A program made the translations under genes and the position numbers. Of a stretch of 64,000 nt of DNA, positions 1 to 8,648 are shown one piece after another. The notes beneath the pieces are model-generated. The model saw nothing but the letters and a program-made list of their open reading frames with translations. It did no database searches and was not told the origin of the DNA. The stretch comes from VXMF01 sp965206775 (GTDB taxonomy: Bacteria; Acidobacteriota; Terriglobia; Bryobacterales; UBA6623), in contig CBDBKU010000003.1 in the NCBI GenBank assembly GCA_965206775.1, positions 3,162,001 through 3,226,000 on the forward strand. Reading direction: 5' to 3'. Numbering within the stretch: the first letter of the stretch is position 1; every line of letters starts with the position of its first letter.

Positions 1-618
1 CGACGGCTGATCCGCGAGGGAAAGGTGGGCAAGATCTACGGTACCGAGGCGCATCTGATCGCCGACCAAACCCGCTTAACCCGCCCCGCCTATCACCAGA
101 CCTGGTACGCCAAGAAATCGCGGGGCGGAGGCGGCCACCTGATTTGGCTCGGAATCCACTGGCTCGACCTCGCAATGTTCCTGACTGGTTCTGACGTCGT
201 CGAAGTCGCGGGATTTACGGGCGTGGTGGGCGGGGAGCCTCTCGATGTGGAAGACTCCGCCGCCATCGCAATGAAGTACTCGAACGGCGCTTTCGGAACG
301 ATGACGTCGGGCTACTATCTCGACCGGGGATACCATTCCCACATCAAGATTTGGGGCTCGCACGGCTGGCTAGAGATCAGAAGGCACGGGGGGCTCCCGC
401 TCTCCTGGTACAGCCGCAAGGAGCAGAGTCCACGCATTCATCGGATCGAAGACTTCCCCGGACCGTCCGGCTACGCGCCTTTCGTGAAGGCCTGCGCAAG
501 GGCGAGCGCCGGTCTCGAGCAACCTCCTCTCACAGTCGACGATAGCCTTCGAGTTCTCAAGATCGTGTTCGGCTGCTACCAAGCCGCCGAAACAGGCCGT
601 GCGCAGCGCGTCGGATGA
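1..618 (+). CDS. Gfo/Idh/MocA-family oxidoreductase, C-terminal part (5' end outside window)
   Basis: The reading frame is open from base 1 and stops at 616-618, so this is the last ~205 residues of a longer gene. The visible part is the alpha/beta substrate domain of NAD(P)-dependent sugar-type oxidoreductases: it opens with a segment of the type IREGKVGKIY, followed by GIHWLDLAMFL, whose His is the conserved residue near the active site in this family, and ends with the usual helix (VDDSLRVLKIVFGCYQAAE). The Rossmann domain must lie upstream. The family oxidises or epimerises sugars and inositols; the substrate cannot be read here. A fragment of a transporter gene lies on the opposite strand only a few bases beyond the stop. 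Confidence 0.85.
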   Translation, partial: RRLIREGKVGKIYGTEAHLIADQTRLTRPAYHQTWYAKKSRGGGGHLIWLGIHWLDLAMFLTGSDVVEVAGFTGVVGGEPLDVEDSAAIAMKYSNGAFGTMTSGYYLDRGYHSHIKIWGSHGWLEIRRHGGLPLSWYSRKEQSPRIHRIEDFPGPSGYAPFVKACARASAGLEQPPLTVDDSLRVLKIVFGCYQAAETGRAQRVG

Positions 619-624
619 GCTGCG

Positions 625-943
625 CGGCGGTCAAGACCGCATAGAGCTTCCCGCAGAAGCGAGAGCTTGGCTTGAGTCGCATGAATCCGGTGATGATAGG
701 TTCGCCCGTGGATAGCATGTACCGAATCGCTTCGAGATTGAAGACGACTTGCAGAGAAACGGCTACCGTCGCGATCCAGAACAGCCCCAGGCCATGTTGC
801 GCTCCAATGGCTGGACTGACCAGCCATTCGCCGCCGCCGATGCCGCCCGCAAGCAGGATCGCTCCAGGACCGATCACTCGGAGTACGTTCCTTGCCGAAT
901 ACGGCGGCGGTTCCGGCAGATCGCTTTGCGCGAGCGGAGTCAC
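625..943 (-). pseudogene. Nramp-like metal transporter, N-terminal fragment only
   Basis: Reading leftwards from an ATG at 943, about 105 residues resemble the start of Nramp-related transporters: a short cytosolic tail, then a first membrane helix with IGPGAILLAGGIGGGEW, then a second hydrophobic stretch (LFWIATVAVSLQVVFNL) and STGEPIITGF. Full-length members have more than 400 residues and 11 or so helices. Here the similarity stops at about base 625, seven bases from the neighbouring oxidoreductase stop, so a deletion has removed the rest. The classical DPGN metal motif of helix 1 is replaced by GGGEW, as in the divergent Nramp-like group. It is almost certainly non-functional. Confidence 0.6.
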
Positions 944-1140
944 GAATGGGAACGATCTTGGCGGATGGCAGGCGAGGATCGTTGCTCGTTTCGACCTTCA
1001 TCTCGCTCGCTCATACCGCCTATTTCGCCGGAGAGCGAGTCGCCGAATGGAGCGACGGCGCGAGTCGAGCCTAGAACACAGCGGATGAGCGGACATCCGC
1101 CGCCGAGCGCAAGCGGATGCCGGGCAGATGCATGCTGCGC

Positions 1141-2589
1141 TCAATTGACCGCGGCGCCACTCGGTTGGCGAGTCTGGAGGGTTTCCTGCTGATACAGGTA
1201 GACTGGCGGGCGTTTGTCTTCCTGAAGTCGAGCATCGAATTCGTGAGCGACGGCAGTCAGTTTCTCGACGATGTCTGGGCGCTCGGACGCAAGGTTTCGT
1301 GATTCGCTGATATCGGCGTGGAGGTCGAACAACTCCGGCTCAGAACGCAAGACATGATGGCGCTCAAAGAGCTCTGGATTCTGTAGGTACCAGAGCGAAG
1401 CGGAATACGGAGGAAGCTTGGTCTGCTGCGGGAAAAGCTTCCAGCGTCCCTGGCGCACGGCTTGAAGCTGGACACCGAAGTAGTAGAAGAAAGGGCGCTC
1501 CTGTAGATTGTCCGTCCCGCCGAGGAGCAAGTCGCGCAGGGAGCGCCCGTCGATCACGCGATCCGCTGGGGCCTCGGCACCGGCGAAATCGGCGAGCGTG
1601 GGCAGCAGATCGAGAATGGACGCCGGTTGGCGGGTCACGGCTCCCGCCGCAATCTTGCCCGGCCAACGAAAGATGCCAGGCTCACGCATGCCACCTTCGA
1701 ACGTGTTGCCCTTGCCGCCGCGCAAGAGCCCCGCGCTCCCGCCGCTGCTACGTTCTCCCCAGCGCCCGCCGCCTCTGGTCGGGCCGTTGTCCGACGTGAA
1801 GACGACCAGAGTATTGTCGTCGAGATCGAGCTCTCGCAGGGTCTTGAAGAGCTGCCCGACGCTCCAATCGATTTCCTCGACTGTGTCGGAGTAGAGACCA
1901 TGGGACGAGCGGCCCTCGAAATCCTCGGAGGCGTACTGCGGGTTGTGCGGAAAGGTGTGGGGGAAGTATAGGAAGAAAGGACGGTCGCGATTCTCGTCGA
2001 TGAACCGGATCGCCCGCTCGGTGTAGCGCCTTGTCAGAGTGTGCTGGTTGACCGGAGCTTCGAGAGTCCGGTCGTTCTCCAGTAAGGGAAGCTCCCAAAA
2101 AGCGTGCTGAGCGCGCCTGACTTCCCGCGGCTGCCACTTGAACATATCGTTTGAATAGGGCAGGCCGAAGAAAAAGTCGAAGCCCTGTCGATGCGCTCGA
2201 AGCTCATTCGGCCAGCCCAAGTGCCATTTGCCAATGGCGGCAGTAGCGTACCCGTGATCTGAAAGGACTTCGGCGATGGTGACCTCCTCGGGAGGCAATC
2301 CGGTGCTCTCGGTGGGAAAAAGAACATAGGGAACACCGGCGCGAACGGGATAGCGCCCCGTCAGGATGGATGCGCGAGATGGGCTGCAGAACGGCGCGGC
2401 GGCGTAGAAATCAGTGAACCGCATGCCCTCGGCGGCCATCTTGTCGAGGTGCGGGGTGCGGATCTTTGCCGAACCGTAGACGCCGAGATCGCCGTAGCCA
2501 AGGTCGTCGGCAAAGATGACGACGAAATTCGGCTTCGCGGCGGCTGACACGGCAAACAGGGACGCGAGCATGAGCGTGGCAAGCTTCAT
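1141..2589 (-). CDS. secreted arylsulfatase A-type sulfatase
   Basis: Type I sulfatase of the alkaline-phosphatase superfamily, hydrolysing a sulfate ester outside the cytoplasm. The chosen ATG gives MKLATLMLASLFAVSAAA, a clean signal peptide; an ATG nine bases further out is possible and the frame is open still further. Asp-Asp for calcium lies at about residues 28-29 (FADDLGYGD). The formylglycine signature is C68-S-P-S-R72, followed by ASILTGRYP. Later motifs include GKWHLGW and VFTSDNGPT. At ~480 residues it has normal length. The Cys must be converted to formylglycine, so an activating enzyme elsewhere in the genome is needed. It is transcribed divergently from the ThuA-like gene; the 103-bp gap probably holds both promoters. 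Confidence 0.93.
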   Translation of the reverse strand: MKLATLMLASLFAVSAAAKPNFVVIFADDLGYGDLGVYGSAKIRTPHLDKMAAEGMRFTDFYAAAPFCSPSRASILTGRYPVRAGVPYVLFPTESTGLPPEEVTIAEVLSDHGYATAAIGKWHLGWPNELRAHRQGFDFFFGLPYSNDMFKWQPREVRRAQHAFWELPLLENDRTLEAPVNQHTLTRRYTERAIRFIDENRDRPFFLYFPHTFPHNPQYASEDFEGRSSHGLYSDTVEEIDWSVGQLFKTLRELDLDDNTLVVFTSDNGPTRGGGRWGERSSGGSAGLLRGGKGNTFEGGMREPGIFRWPGKIAAGAVTRQPASILDLLPTLADFAGAEAPADRVIDGRSLRDLLLGGTDNLQERPFFYYFGVQLQAVRQGRWKLFPQQTKLPPYSASLWYLQNPELFERHHVLRSEPELFDLHADISESRNLASERPDIVEKLTAVAHEFDARLQEDKRPPVYLYQQETLQTRQPSGAAVN

Positions 2590-2692
2590 CGGCGCCATTC
2601 TACCGTCCCGACAAGAATTGCCGGCGGCTTTCGTTGGTCGGTCTCCGAGTTCGCTTCGGACTCTCGGCCTGCGTGCGCTACACTTCCGGCGC

Positions 2693-3562
2693 ATGGGTGA
2701 CTCAAGATGGTCGTTTCTCGCTGTGTTCGCGGCAGCGCTGGCCTTGCAATCCTGCGGCCAACGGGAAACAAGCGCGCCAGCCGCCCAAGGCGCCTCGCCG
2801 AAAGCTGACGCCTACGCCCTGATCGGGGACCGCTACCACAACTCCGACTACATCCGGACGGGGTTGAACAAGACGATTGCCGAGCCACTGGGGATCACCA
2901 TCGACTTCTGCGACGAGACAAAACGGCTCCGCTCCGAAACGCTCCAAGGTTATAAGTTGCTCATCATCCTGCGCGACGGCATGATCTGGCCAGATGGCTA
3001 TCCGAACGAGGCGACCAACGCCGCCTGGGTCAACACGGGCAAGCCGGATCTCGTCTCCGAGCCGCCTGTTCCAGAGACCTCCGCGAAGCCGGCCTTCTGG
3101 ATGAAGCCGGAGCAGGGCAAGGCGATTCGCGCATTCGTCGAGAAGGGCGGCGCGGCGTTGTTTCTGCACAACGTAACCCACGTGGGGCTGACCGACCCGG
3201 ACTTCCGGGACGTGCTTGGCGCCGCTTACGCCGGGCATCCGCCGATCCGAACCTTCAAGGTCCGAGTGACCAATCCGGACCACCCTATTGCGCAGGGCGT
3301 GAGCGACTTCGTCGTCACCGACGAGCAGCATTACATGGAATACGACAAGGACCCGGCACACATCTTCCTCGAGACGGTGAACGAGGAGGGTCTTGACTAC
3401 CGCGAAATGGGACCGAAGGCGCCGGGCGGATGGTCCTACGACTACGGCGAGGGGCGCGTCTGCTACATGTCGCCTGGCCACCTTCTGAGAGTGCTCTGGA
3501 ACCCCGAATATGTAAAATTGCAGCAGAACGCAGTCCGCTGGCTGTTGCGGCGATCTGGGTAG
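2693..3562 (+). CDS. ThuA-like domain lipoprotein
   Basis: About 290 residues. The start ATG at 2693 is followed by a hydrophobic signal ending in a lipobox (LALQSCGQ), so the protein is predicted to be lipid-anchored in the periplasm. The body matches the ThuA-like, class I glutamine-amidotransferase-like fold: an early segment (GDRYHNSDYI), AIRAFVEKGGAALFLHN, a DPDFRDVLGAAYAGHPP segment and the closing GEGRVCYMSPGH. ThuA proteins are linked to trehalose or other carbohydrate use, but the reaction is unproven. Its TAG stop overlaps the GTG start of the downstream esterase, so the two are likely translated together. It is divergent from the sulfatase. Confidence 0.85.
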   Translation: MGDSRWSFLAVFAAALALQSCGQRETSAPAAQGASPKADAYALIGDRYHNSDYIRTGLNKTIAEPLGITIDFCDETKRLRSETLQGYKLLIILRDGMIWPDGYPNEATNAAWVNTGKPDLVSEPPVPETSAKPAFWMKPEQGKAIRAFVEKGGAALFLHNVTHVGLTDPDFRDVLGAAYAGHPPIRTFKVRVTNPDHPIAQGVSDFVVTDEQHYMEYDKDPAHIFLETVNEEGLDYREMGPKAPGGWSYDYGEGRVCYMSPGHLLRVLWNPEYVKLQQNAVRWLLRRSG

Positions 3563-4782
3563 TGAATGTGAAGACCTCTTTAGTTCTGGCTGTGTTGCTG
3601 GTTCCGGCAATTCTCGCGGCCGCAGAGGACTTCTCGCTAGAACGCTCGCAGGTGCTCGCGCTAGGCGAGCTCACGACGACACCTGCCGTGTTCCCTGCGG
3701 AAGGCTTTGCGGAGGAGAACGGCATGAAGCCGATCTTCTTCGAGAGCCTGCTCTGGAAAGGCAAACCGACGCGCGTCTTCGCCTGGCTCGGTTTGCCGGA
3801 AAGGCGCGTCGGCAAGGTGCCCGGTATCGTTCTCGTCCATGGCGGAGGCGGTACAGCGTTCAAGGAGTGGGTCGAGAAATGGATCGAGCGCGGATACGCT
3901 GCCATCTCGATTGCGGTCGAGGGGCAAACCGATCAGGCCGAAGAAGTTCCAGACGACGCCCAGCGCTCCTGGAAGCGACACGCCTGGGCCGGTCCCGCGC
4001 GCGACAAGATCTACGCCGACTCCGCCGAGCCATTGCCGGATCAGTGGATGTATCACGCCGTGGCCGATGCTGTGCTCGCGAATTCGTTGCTGCGTTCGCT
4101 GCCCGAAGTCGACGCGCGGCATGTCGGACTGGCGGGCATTTCCTGGGGCGGTGTCATCGCCAGCACCGTCATCGGCATTGACTCGCGCTTCGCGTTCGCC
4201 ATTCCCACGTATGGCGCCGGGCATCAATTCGACGCCCCGAACCAATGGGGCGAGGCGTTGCAGGACAACTGGCTCTACCGCGAAGTTTGGGACCCGATAG
4301 TGCGCATGGATCGCGTGCGAATCCCCGTGTTGTGGCTTTCTTGGCCGGGCGACAGTCATTTTCCGCTCGGCTGTCAGGCCGCATGCTACCGGGCCGCCCC
4401 GGGGCCGCGCATGGTTTCGCTGGTCCCCGGCATGAAGCACAGCCACCGGGCCGGATGGAATCCGCCGGACAGCTACGCATTCGCCGACAGTGTGGTGCGC
4501 TCAGGCAAACCCTGGTTGGCGCAGACGAGAGCCGAACTCGTCGAAGGGAGGGTGCGTGTTGAGTTGACGGCCGCAAAGCCGCTTGAACGCGCGAATCTCA
4601 CTTGGACGAAGGATACGGGCTTCACGGGTTCCCGCGAATGGACGCAGTCTCCTGCGGAGCTTGCGAAAGAGGGCGACCTCTGGCTTATGACCGCCGATCT
4701 GCCCGGGAGCGCAACTGCGTGGTTCGTGAATGTCCGTAGCGGCGGCCTCACCGCCAGCTCCGACTACCACGAGATCCCGTGA
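3562..4782 (+). CDS. secreted alpha/beta hydrolase (acetyl-xylan-esterase/dienelactone-hydrolase type)
   Basis: The start is GTG at 3562, sharing bases with the TAG of the preceding gene; GTG at 3568 is an alternative. The N-terminus VKTSLVLAVLLVPAILAAAE is a signal peptide. The fold is shown by the oxyanion strand (IVLVHGGGGTAF), the nucleophile elbow G-I-S-W-G around residue 195, and a later His in PGMKHSHRAGW that fits the catalytic base. At ~406 residues it carries an extra C-terminal beta-type domain (about residues 320-406). Similar proteins deacylate polysaccharides or act on small esters. The substrate is not readable. Coupling with the ThuA protein suggests a carbohydrate-related pair. 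Confidence 0.85.
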   Translation: MNVKTSLVLAVLLVPAILAAAEDFSLERSQVLALGELTTTPAVFPAEGFAEENGMKPIFFESLLWKGKPTRVFAWLGLPERRVGKVPGIVLVHGGGGTAFKEWVEKWIERGYAAISIAVEGQTDQAEEVPDDAQRSWKRHAWAGPARDKIYADSAEPLPDQWMYHAVADAVLANSLLRSLPEVDARHVGLAGISWGGVIASTVIGIDSRFAFAIPTYGAGHQFDAPNQWGEALQDNWLYREVWDPIVRMDRVRIPVLWLSWPGDSHFPLGCQAACYRAAPGPRMVSLVPGMKHSHRAGWNPPDSYAFADSVVRSGKPWLAQTRAELVEGRVRVELTAAKPLERANLTWTKDTGFTGSREWTQSPAELAKEGDLWLMTADLPGSATAWFVNVRSGGLTASSDYHEIP

Positions 4783-4922
4783 TCCCTCGAAGACGGAGAA
4801 ACCTAAGTAAACATCAACCGTTTCGTTGGGAGTGCGAAGCCTTGTCGCGGATGAACCGGCAGACCAGCGAAGGAGTCTTGATGCAGGCGGATCAAGTTGG
4901 GACTGCGTTTGATGGGCCTGCA

Positions 4923-5250
4923 ATGAAAGCCCCATATCGAGTGCCAGCCCTTGTCTGGCGCCTCCCAGTGATTCTCGCGCTGACTACAGGATGTGCCCAC
5001 ACCCCTTCAGATGCGAGCCGGAGCTGTGGGCCGACGGTTCGAAGGATGGAACGATAGCCTGTCTTGCAGATGAAGCTCGTGAGATCACGGACCGTGCCCT
5101 GGCTGAATCGGAATCCCGCGGAGCGTGGGAAGCCGTGCGTGAAACGCGGAGGTCCGAACTCCAGGAAATGCTGGGCCTGGCGGCGGACCGCCCATAGACG
5201 CCACTCAATGTGCGAATCACGGACTGGAGTAGTTACGAAGTTATGGACCG
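4923..5250 (+). pseudogene. decayed secreted alpha/beta hydrolase (second esterase relic)
   Basis: An ATG at 4923 starts a lipoprotein signal (VILALTTGCAH) that runs into a stop at 5057. In another frame from about 4991 the coding pattern continues with AREITDRALAESESRGAWEA and ELQEMLGLAADRP, typical of the N-terminal helix of secreted acetyl-xylan-esterase-like hydrolases. It meets a TAG at about 5195, after which TPLNVRITDWSSYEV still fits the family. At least one frameshift, one nonsense codon and loss of the catalytic domain make this a relic. It sits just after the intact esterase, so it could be the remains of a duplicate. Confidence 0.5.
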
Positions 5251-5534
5251 TCACCGGTATGTGGGTGGAGCAGACCCGATCGCACGAAGAAGCTCAAGTG
5301 GACAGCCTGATTTCTCCGCCAAATGCTGGTCGGCGAACTCCTCGGCTGAGTTAATATCGATGAAGCGAACTGGCAACTCTCGTTTGACACAATCGAGGGG
5401 GCACCAATCAACGGGTCGGCGTGCGCGACAGTCGCGGGCCGGTCCAGGCAATAGGCCTTCCTGGGTCCCGCAAGCCCGCTGCTGCGCAATCTACGCGCCC
5501 GATTCAACCTCTGGCTTATCGAAGCCATCACACA
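5251..5534. other. gap without recognisable gene
   Basis: No start with a plausible ribosome-binding site and no family-like peptide could be seen on either strand. The sequence may contain further decay products of the esterase relic to its left. Confidence 0.4.
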
Positions 5535-5933
5535 ATGCACGAACCCCACCAGTTTCGTTTGGCGATCTGCGCGCACAAAGCCGTGGAAGTGGCGGGCGTC
5601 TGCATGCTGTTGATGGGGCAAGGGTCCCTCGCGGGGCTCACGCTGGGGCATCTCAGCATTGCCAGCCAGACCGGCGTCCTTGCGGTCGTACCCATCCTGG
5701 GCGTCACCCTCACTCGATACGCCGGGTCTCTCGCCAATCGGTGGACGTCCTCCAGCCTGCTTGCAGCCTGCACGTTCGTTGCGGACGCAGTGATCCATGC
5801 ATCACACTACCCAGGGGCCTTCGGCGAGGCCGCGCTCACGGCTGTCGGAGCGTTCATCTTTTCCCTTGGCGTGTCCTATACGCCAGTGGGTCGGCGCATT
5901 GACGGGCTCGCCGAGCAGCTTCGGTCCGGGTAG
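5535..5933 (+). CDS. small integral membrane protein, unknown function
   Basis: From the ATG at 5535 the product has 132 residues with about four hydrophobic segments: AVEVAGVCMLLMGQGSLAGL, a second around GVLAVVPILGVTL, a third around SLLAACTFVADAVI, and a fourth around AALTAVGAFIFSLGVSY. The short N-terminus (MHEPHQFRL) and the Arg-rich C-terminal tail are hydrophilic, which fits a polytopic inner-membrane protein. I do not recognise a family. An in-frame extension upstream to 5421 is open but low-complexity and unlikely. The gene lies between an esterase relic and an insertion sequence, so it could itself be partial. Confidence 0.45.
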   Translation: MHEPHQFRLAICAHKAVEVAGVCMLLMGQGSLAGLTLGHLSIASQTGVLAVVPILGVTLTRYAGSLANRWTSSSLLAACTFVADAVIHASHYPGAFGEAALTAVGAFIFSLGVSYTPVGRRIDGLAEQLRSG

Positions 5934-6222
5934 ACTGGTCCCCCGGCGCTCTTCGCCCACTGCGGCACGCTTTGGCTGAAGACACCATTGCTGGGCGCGG
6001 CAGTGAACGTCATACTCGTACGCCGCCGACGCCTCCCGCAGGGGCAATGGCGAGGAGGGGAGCCGCCGGGCTGGCGGGGCTGTTGCCGCGGGTCGGGCGG
6101 GACTGCGGGACCCGCTAGGGGCCAGGGCGTTCGAAGCGGACTACCGGGCTCCGGGACAACGGCGGCACCTGCTGGCCCCGGCGTTCGAGCGAGACGGCAC
6201 CAGGTCCAGCACGACCAGCGGC
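5934..6222. other. non-coding or decayed sequence left of the IS
   Basis: GC-rich sequence without a convincing gene. Bases 6215-6222 (CCAGCGGC) are the left copy of the target-site duplication of the adjoining insertion sequence. Before insertion this stretch was contiguous with 8649 onward. Confidence 0.4.
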
Positions 6223-6241
6223 CTGCCTATGCCCCATAAGT
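6215..6241. repeat. left target duplication (6215-6222) and left terminal inverted repeat (6223-6241)
   Basis: CCAGCGGC followed by CTGCCTATGCCCCATAAG. The 14 outermost bases of the repeat are identical to the inverted right end. Confidence 0.85.
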
Positions 6242-8640
6242 CGATATCAGGGCTCGTTCTGAGGGGCGGTTTGAGGCGGTTCAATGCGGTCCCTGAGTGC
6301 ATAGGCCTCGGCCATGGTGGTGAGGCGGGTCCAGCCTTCCCAGATCTTCTGATGACCCGGTGGCGGGGCGTTGTTGCGGTACAGATAGCCGCCCAGAATC
6401 GCCATGTTGCGCACAGCCCGCCCCAGGTTGTCTGGCGGGTCCAGCTTGCGGTCGACCGCGAAGTGCCGCAATACGCGCATCTGGACGTGCGTGAACAACA
6501 CCTCCGCCGGCAGTTCGGGCGTCTCGCGCCCCAGCAGCGTCATCGCCGCCAGCCGCCAGGCGATCACCGCCTTGATCGTCACCGCCCGCTCGATCCGCTC
6601 CCCCGTCCGGTGCCCCAGGTACTCCACCTTGCAGCCCGACTTCAGAATCCGGTGCCAGTCCTCGATGCGCCAGCGCAGTCGGTACCAGTGCAGCATCCGC
6701 TCCGCGTCGGCCACCGCAGCCACCTCCAGGGTCGTTAGCAGGAACCACTCCAGCGGCTCAACCCCCGGCGGCGCCGACTCCTCCCCGACATGCACCAGCT
6801 GCACCTCGACGGGGGCCTCCGCACCCGACGGGTCCCGTAGCTGCACCGTCTTCCAGCGCAACTGCGCCTGCGCCGTGCGCGCCTCCCGTAGCGGGCGCGC
6901 CGACTGCTTGCCGGTGCCCCGTCGCGCCGAACTCCGCTCCACCTCGATCTTCAGCTCAGCCTGCGCCGGCTGCGCCTTGATCGCCTCGAACAGCTTCGGC
7001 TGGCCCACTCCCTGGGTACGGTTGCACTTGGCCCGCACCAGCAGGTCCACCTTCCCCAGCCGCCGCTGCTCGGCGAATAGCGCGAACACGTCCGCTTCGC
7101 GGTCCAGCACCGACACCACGCGCGTCCCGCCCAGCCCCCTGGCCATCTCCGCGCAGTCGCGCAAGCCCCGGATCCAGCGGAATGTCTTGCGCTCCTCCAG
7201 CGGCCGGCCCTGCTGTGCCTTGCCGTCCGGGGCGTCGTACTGGATCAGGGGCACGCCCAGCGGAATGCCGGCGGCGTTCAGCGCCAGCGTCGAGTGCATG
7301 TGCAGGCCCAGCGTGCCTTGCGAATTGGTGTTCTTGCCGATCAGGCCCAGGCCCTTGCAGCCGGGATGCTCGGCGAAGTTCAGATCGCTCCCGTCCTGCA
7401 CGCACAGCACCACCGGCTCGCCCTGCATGCGCCGCAGCGTACGCTCCCGATGCGGGGCCAGGATGTTCCGCGGGTTCACCGCCGAGTCGGCCGGCTGGTC
7501 GAGCAAGCGATAGTGGCCCTTGACCGCGGCACGGTTGCCTTCGGCGGCTGTGGGGAACGACGCCATGGGAGCAGCGGCCTGCAGCTGCGCGGTGTGCACC
7601 AGCCGCTTCGACAAGCGTACGTCACCGAGTGGGGCCGCGCCCAGTTCGTTGTGCGCGAACTGGGCGAGGGCGAGGCCTTCGGCCGGTCCCAGGGGGCCGT
7701 CAGCGGGAGCGGGCCCGGCCCCGAGCACAGCGCGCCAATTGCGCTGCAAGGGATAGACGTAGATGGACTTCACGGGCACGCGCTGGCCGTGGGGGGCGAA
7801 GCGGCCGCGGCCAGCGGTGGTGCCGATCAGGGTCCAGTTGGCAGCTCGGAAACAGGTTCCGGCATGCTGCTGCGGGTCCACAAACGATTCGATCAGGACG
7901 GGCCGGTAGCCGTAGCGGCGCTGGAAGTCGGCGGGCAGTTGGCGCCGGGCCATGCCGAGGACGCGGGAGGCGAGACAGTGGCACTGCACTGCGGGACGGA
8001 TCAGGAAGCGGCTCAGGCCGAGCACGCGGTGCAGCCGCTTGCGGCGCAGCGCAGGGTCCCAGCCGATCCACTCGTCACGGGCGGCGAGGGCCAGGGCGGA
8101 GGCGGCGAAGCCGAGCGCCCCCAGCAGGCCGTGTTCGGACTCGATCAGATAGCGTAGCTGCGCACCCACATGCAGCACGGCACCCTGCGGGTGCTCGCTG
8201 GCGACGAGCTCGTTCCAGCGCTGGCGCTGCTGCGCCGTGGTGACCTCGGTCAGCCGCAGTCCCTGCACCGCTCCGGCCGTGGCCGGGACGGCGGTCGGCG
8301 GCTCCACGGCCTGACCCAGCCGCCGTGGCTGACACTGTCGGCCCCCGCCATGGCGCGCTGCGGGCAACTGGATGCGGCCTGTCTCGTGCAGGCCGCGCAA
8401 GGCCTTCTGGCAACTTGCCATCTGCAGTTCCCCCCGGCTGTTGAGGAACCCAAACTGTCGGCACACGCGACGTGCGATCTCTGTGCGGCTCAAGTCATGA
8501 CACTCGGCCAGCAGCAGTTGCACGGCGGTGACCGCCGCTGCAGAGGCAAGCGTCGCAGTGATGCAGTGTTGATTCACCATGGCTAAGGAATGCCACAACA
8601 GCCACACCTTTGTCAAGTCCTATTTGTGGGGCATAGGCAG
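6223..8640 (-). mobile_element. complete IS4-group element carrying a DruA-transposase fusion
   Basis: The element is 2418 bp. Both ends read CTGCCTATGCCCCA inward, then diverge after a few more matches, giving terminal inverted repeats of about 19 bp (6223-6241 and 8622-8640). Immediately outside, CCAGCGGC occurs at 6215-6222 and again at 8641-8648, a perfect 8-bp direct repeat, which is what a transposition target duplication looks like. One gene, on the minus strand, fills the interior. Intact ends, the perfect duplication and an unbroken frame point to a recent, possibly still mobile insertion. Confidence 0.9.
6247..8580 (-). CDS. DruA/DUF4338-like domain fused to Tn5-type DDE transposase
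   Basis: A 777-residue product from the ATG at 8580 (an upstream TTG at 8616 would add 12; residue numbers here use the TTG). Residues ~40-85 form a winged-helix-like segment (TEIARRVCRQFGFL, KALRGLHETGRIQLP). Residues ~150-300 show the DUF4338/DruA pattern: LRYLIESEHGLLGALGF, DEWIGW, LSRFLIRP, RYGYRPVLIESFVDP, GTCFRAANWTLIG. From ~325 a Tn5/IS50-type transposase follows, with GDVRLSKRLVHTAQ and the DDE triad D408 (CVQDGSDLNF), D505 (SVLDREADVF), E652 (RWRIEDWHRILKSG). DruA is known as a component of Druantia phage defence; the function of the fused domain in transposition is not established. Confidence 0.88.
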   Translation of the reverse strand: MVNQHCITATLASAAAVTAVQLLLAECHDLSRTEIARRVCRQFGFLNSRGELQMASCQKALRGLHETGRIQLPAARHGGGRQCQPRRLGQAVEPPTAVPATAGAVQGLRLTEVTTAQQRQRWNELVASEHPQGAVLHVGAQLRYLIESEHGLLGALGFAASALALAARDEWIGWDPALRRKRLHRVLGLSRFLIRPAVQCHCLASRVLGMARRQLPADFQRRYGYRPVLIESFVDPQQHAGTCFRAANWTLIGTTAGRGRFAPHGQRVPVKSIYVYPLQRNWRAVLGAGPAPADGPLGPAEGLALAQFAHNELGAAPLGDVRLSKRLVHTAQLQAAAPMASFPTAAEGNRAAVKGHYRLLDQPADSAVNPRNILAPHRERTLRRMQGEPVVLCVQDGSDLNFAEHPGCKGLGLIGKNTNSQGTLGLHMHSTLALNAAGIPLGVPLIQYDAPDGKAQQGRPLEERKTFRWIRGLRDCAEMARGLGGTRVVSVLDREADVFALFAEQRRLGKVDLLVRAKCNRTQGVGQPKLFEAIKAQPAQAELKIEVERSSARRGTGKQSARPLREARTAQAQLRWKTVQLRDPSGAEAPVEVQLVHVGEESAPPGVEPLEWFLLTTLEVAAVADAERMLHWYRLRWRIEDWHRILKSGCKVEYLGHRTGERIERAVTIKAVIAWRLAAMTLLGRETPELPAEVLFTHVQMRVLRHFAVDRKLDPPDNLGRAVRNMAILGGYLYRNNAPPPGHQKIWEGWTRLTTMAEAYALRDRIEPPQTAPQNEP

Positions 8641-8648
8641 CCAGCGGC
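8622..8648. repeat. right terminal inverted repeat (8622-8640) and right target duplication (8641-8648)
   Basis: The reverse complement of the repeat starts CTGCCTATGCCCCACAAA. It is followed directly by CCAGCGGC, identical to the eight bases left of the element. Confidence 0.85.

Noticed and set aside
2702..3610. 302-residue minus-strand frame
   Set aside because: Antisense to the ThuA-like lipoprotein, no start signal, Arg/Val-rich.
7294..8157. 287-residue plus-strand frame
   Set aside because: Antisense to the DruA-transposase gene, no family-like motif.
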